Of a stretch of 64,000 nt of DNA, positions 62,528 to 64,000 are shown piece after piece. The notes under the pieces are model-generated. The model worked only from the letters and a program-made list of their open reading frames with translations. It made no database searches and had not been told where the DNA came from. The first letter of the stretch is position 1, and each line of letters opens with the position of its first letter. The stretch comes from Sphaerospermopsis sp. SIO1G1 (GTDB lineage: Bacteria; Cyanobacteriota; Cyanobacteriia; Cyanobacteriales; Nostocaceae): assembly GCA_010672785.1 (NCBI GenBank), contig JAAHFX010000002.1:994411-1058410 (forward strand), written 5' to 3'. The translations under genes and the position numbers were made by a program.

Positions 62528-63970
62528 ATGTCAAATTTAAAAAGACCAATCAAGTTTGGTACTGACGGATGGCGGGGTGTAATAGCTGATGAATTCACCT
62601 TTGAACGTTTAGCATTAGTAGCACCAGTTGCGGCTCAAGTACTACTTGATACTTATTATTCCCATGTAGGCAACCGTACCATCATTGTAGGTTATGATCG
62701 TCGCTTCATGGCAGAAAATTTTGCCCGTGTAGTTGCAGATGCGGTAAAAGCCGTGGGTTTTGATGTTATATTTAGTAGCAGTTATGCACCAACTCCCGCT
62801 TTTAGCTGGGCAGCAAAAGACTTAAATGCTCTAGGTGCGCTAGTAATTACCGCCAGTCATAACCCCGGAAAATACTTAGGTTTAAAAGTCAAAAGTGCCT
62901 TTGGTGGCTCAGTACCCCCAGAAGTTACTAAACAAATAGAAAAACTACTCACAGCGGAAATACCCACAACCTCAACACCAGGAAAAGAAAGCACATTTGA
63001 TCCTTGGCCTAGTTACTGTCAAGCATTAGAAAAGAAAGTAGATATAGAGAAAATTAGACAAGCAATATCAGCAGATAAATTAACATTATTTACCGACGTT
63101 ATGCACGGTGCTGCTGCTAGTGGTTTAGGTAGATTATTAGGAGAAAAAGTCAGAGAAATTAACAGTGATCGTGATCCTTTATTTGAAAATGGAGCGCCTG
63201 AACCTTTACCAAAATATCTCTCAAAATTATTTACAAACATCAAAAATCACGACCAAAATAATCATTCACCCTTAACAGTAGGATTAGTATTTGATGGTGA
63301 TTGCGATCGCATTGCAGCGGTAGATAAAAATGCTAATTTTCTCAGTTCGCAAATATTAATTCCCATCTTAATAGATCACCTCAAAACCAGACGCAACTTT
63401 ACCGGAGAAATAGTTAAAACTGTCAGTGGTTCTGATTTAATTCCCCTAGTTGCGAAATCATTAAATTTGGAAGTTTTTGAAACTGCCGTAGGTTATAAAT
63501 ATATAGCTGATCGAATGTTAGATACAGAAGTATTATTAGGTGGAGAAGAATCTGGAGGAATTGGTTATGGTAGTCATATTCCTGAAAGAGACGCTTTACT
63601 GTCAGCATTATACGTATTAGAAGCGGTAGTAGAATCTGGTTTAGATTTGGGTGAATATTATCAGCAACTCCAACAAAGAACTAACTTTTCCTCAGCTTAT
63701 GATCGGATAGATTTACCATTAGCAAGTATGGAAGTGAGAAGTAAGTTATTACAACAATTAGAAAGCCAACCTTTAACAGAAATAGCAGGTAAGGAAGTTC
63801 TTAATTGTAATACAATAGATGGCTATAAATTCCGTCTAGCTGATCAAAGTTGGTTAATGATTCGGTTTAGTGGTACTGAACCAGTGTTACGTCTTTATTG
63901 TGAAGCACCAACCCTAGAACAAGTTCATCAAACATTAAATTGGGCAAAAAGTTGGGCTGAATCAAATTAA
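62528..63970 (+). CDS. Phosphoglucomutase/phosphomannomutase family protein
   Basis: Alpha-D-phosphohexomutase of 480 residues. Catalytic Ser110 is in 'VITASHNPGKYLG', the metal loop is 'DGDCDR', the sugar-specificity loop is 'GGEESGG' and the phosphate-binding loop 'RFSGTEP'. ATG 62528 is preferred because GAGGA lies seven bases upstream; the in-frame ATG at 62504 lacks this. Whether it acts on glucose, mannose or glucosamine phosphate is not settled; glucose-1-phosphate/6-phosphate interconversion is likely. Confidence 0.93.
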   Translation: MSNLKRPIKFGTDGWRGVIADEFTFERLALVAPVAAQVLLDTYYSHVGNRTIIVGYDRRFMAENFARVVADAVKAVGFDVIFSSSYAPTPAFSWAAKDLNALGALVITASHNPGKYLGLKVKSAFGGSVPPEVTKQIEKLLTAEIPTTSTPGKESTFDPWPSYCQALEKKVDIEKIRQAISADKLTLFTDVMHGAAASGLGRLLGEKVREINSDRDPLFENGAPEPLPKYLSKLFTNIKNHDQNNHSPLTVGLVFDGDCDRIAAVDKNANFLSSQILIPILIDHLKTRRNFTGEIVKTVSGSDLIPLVAKSLNLEVFETAVGYKYIADRMLDTEVLLGGEESGGIGYGSHIPERDALLSALYVLEAVVESGLDLGEYYQQLQQRTNFSSAYDRIDLPLASMEVRSKLLQQLESQPLTEIAGKEVLNCNTIDGYKFRLADQSWLMIRFSGTEPVLRLYCEAPTLEQVHQTLNWAKSWAESN

Positions 63971-64000
63971 TAGGTAATAGCTAATAGGTAATTGGTTGAT

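Overview
The window comes from a filamentous, heterocyst-forming cyanobacterium (Nostocales). The DNA is AT-rich, carries many HIP1 octamers (GCGATCGC), heptad short tandem repeats and many small hairpin or inverted-repeat elements. It encodes fraC-fraD-fraE (filament integrity and septal junctions of heterocystous species), the rbp-rpsU pair, a cytochrome c6-like protein, FTR1, and a terminal oxidase of the alternative (ARTO/cox3) type. A low-GC bloom-forming genus (Dolichospermum/Aphanizomenon/Anabaena group) is my inference. No rRNA, tRNA, CRISPR array or intact transposase gene was seen.

Layout. 0-2.3 kb: a DUF482 acyltransferase cut by the window edge, a DUF4346 protein and a lumenal-type pentapeptide protein. 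2.6-7.7 kb: glycine cleavage genes gcvT, gcvH and gcvP on one strand, with an unusually long gcvH-gcvP gap. 8.2-12.7 kb: clpP, a thioredoxin-fold DUF255 protein, a DUF29 protein and a short TPR protein. 13.1-15.8 kb: iron or metallophore handling (lipoprotein binding protein, FTR1 permease, ferritin-like protein). 16-21.1 kb: an AAA+ ATPase and a signalling cluster of two hybrid histidine kinases facing a LuxR-type response regulator. 21.2-29.9 kb: LpxB-like protein, gene debris, an Omp85 protein, PepP, a calcium-loop repeat protein and CysQ. 30.4-38.1 kb: RNA-binding protein and S21, unknown lipoprotein pair, methyltransferase, GT39 glycosyltransferase, cytochrome c6-like protein, aldo/keto reductase and a VapC-type toxin-antitoxin pair. 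38.2-42.2 kb: a TPR protein with eleven nearly identical repeats and a degenerate NTPase-like head, next to a KAP/AAA-like ATPase. This pair is the best candidate here for a little-described system. 43-47.8 kb: ARTO operon (two DUF2231 membrane proteins, ctaC, ctaD, ctaE). 48.5-50.6 kb: holB and tmk separated by an inserted four-helix-bundle gene between short tandem repeats. 50.7-58.8 kb: Rieske oxygenase, a tiny membrane protein, a shortened AAA-like ATPase, alpha-amylase, NCS2-type permease and a tandem-fused BtuR-like protein. 59.2-64 kb: fraCDE, purN and a phosphoglucomutase-family enzyme.

Across the window the spacers are dense with mobile miniature elements. A family of 91-94 bp elements with AGGACTTACGCA ends has five complete copies. 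Three of these are flanked by perfect 6-bp direct repeats (ATGAAT, ATAAAT, ATATTT), which points to transposition. Other families are a 65-bp hairpin with AGATCCCCGACTTCT arms, a 93-bp TA-flanked element, a 174-bp GATCCCCC-ended element, and the heptad repeats. Several of these touch genes: one cuts gene debris, and another supplies the last residues and stop codon of tmk.
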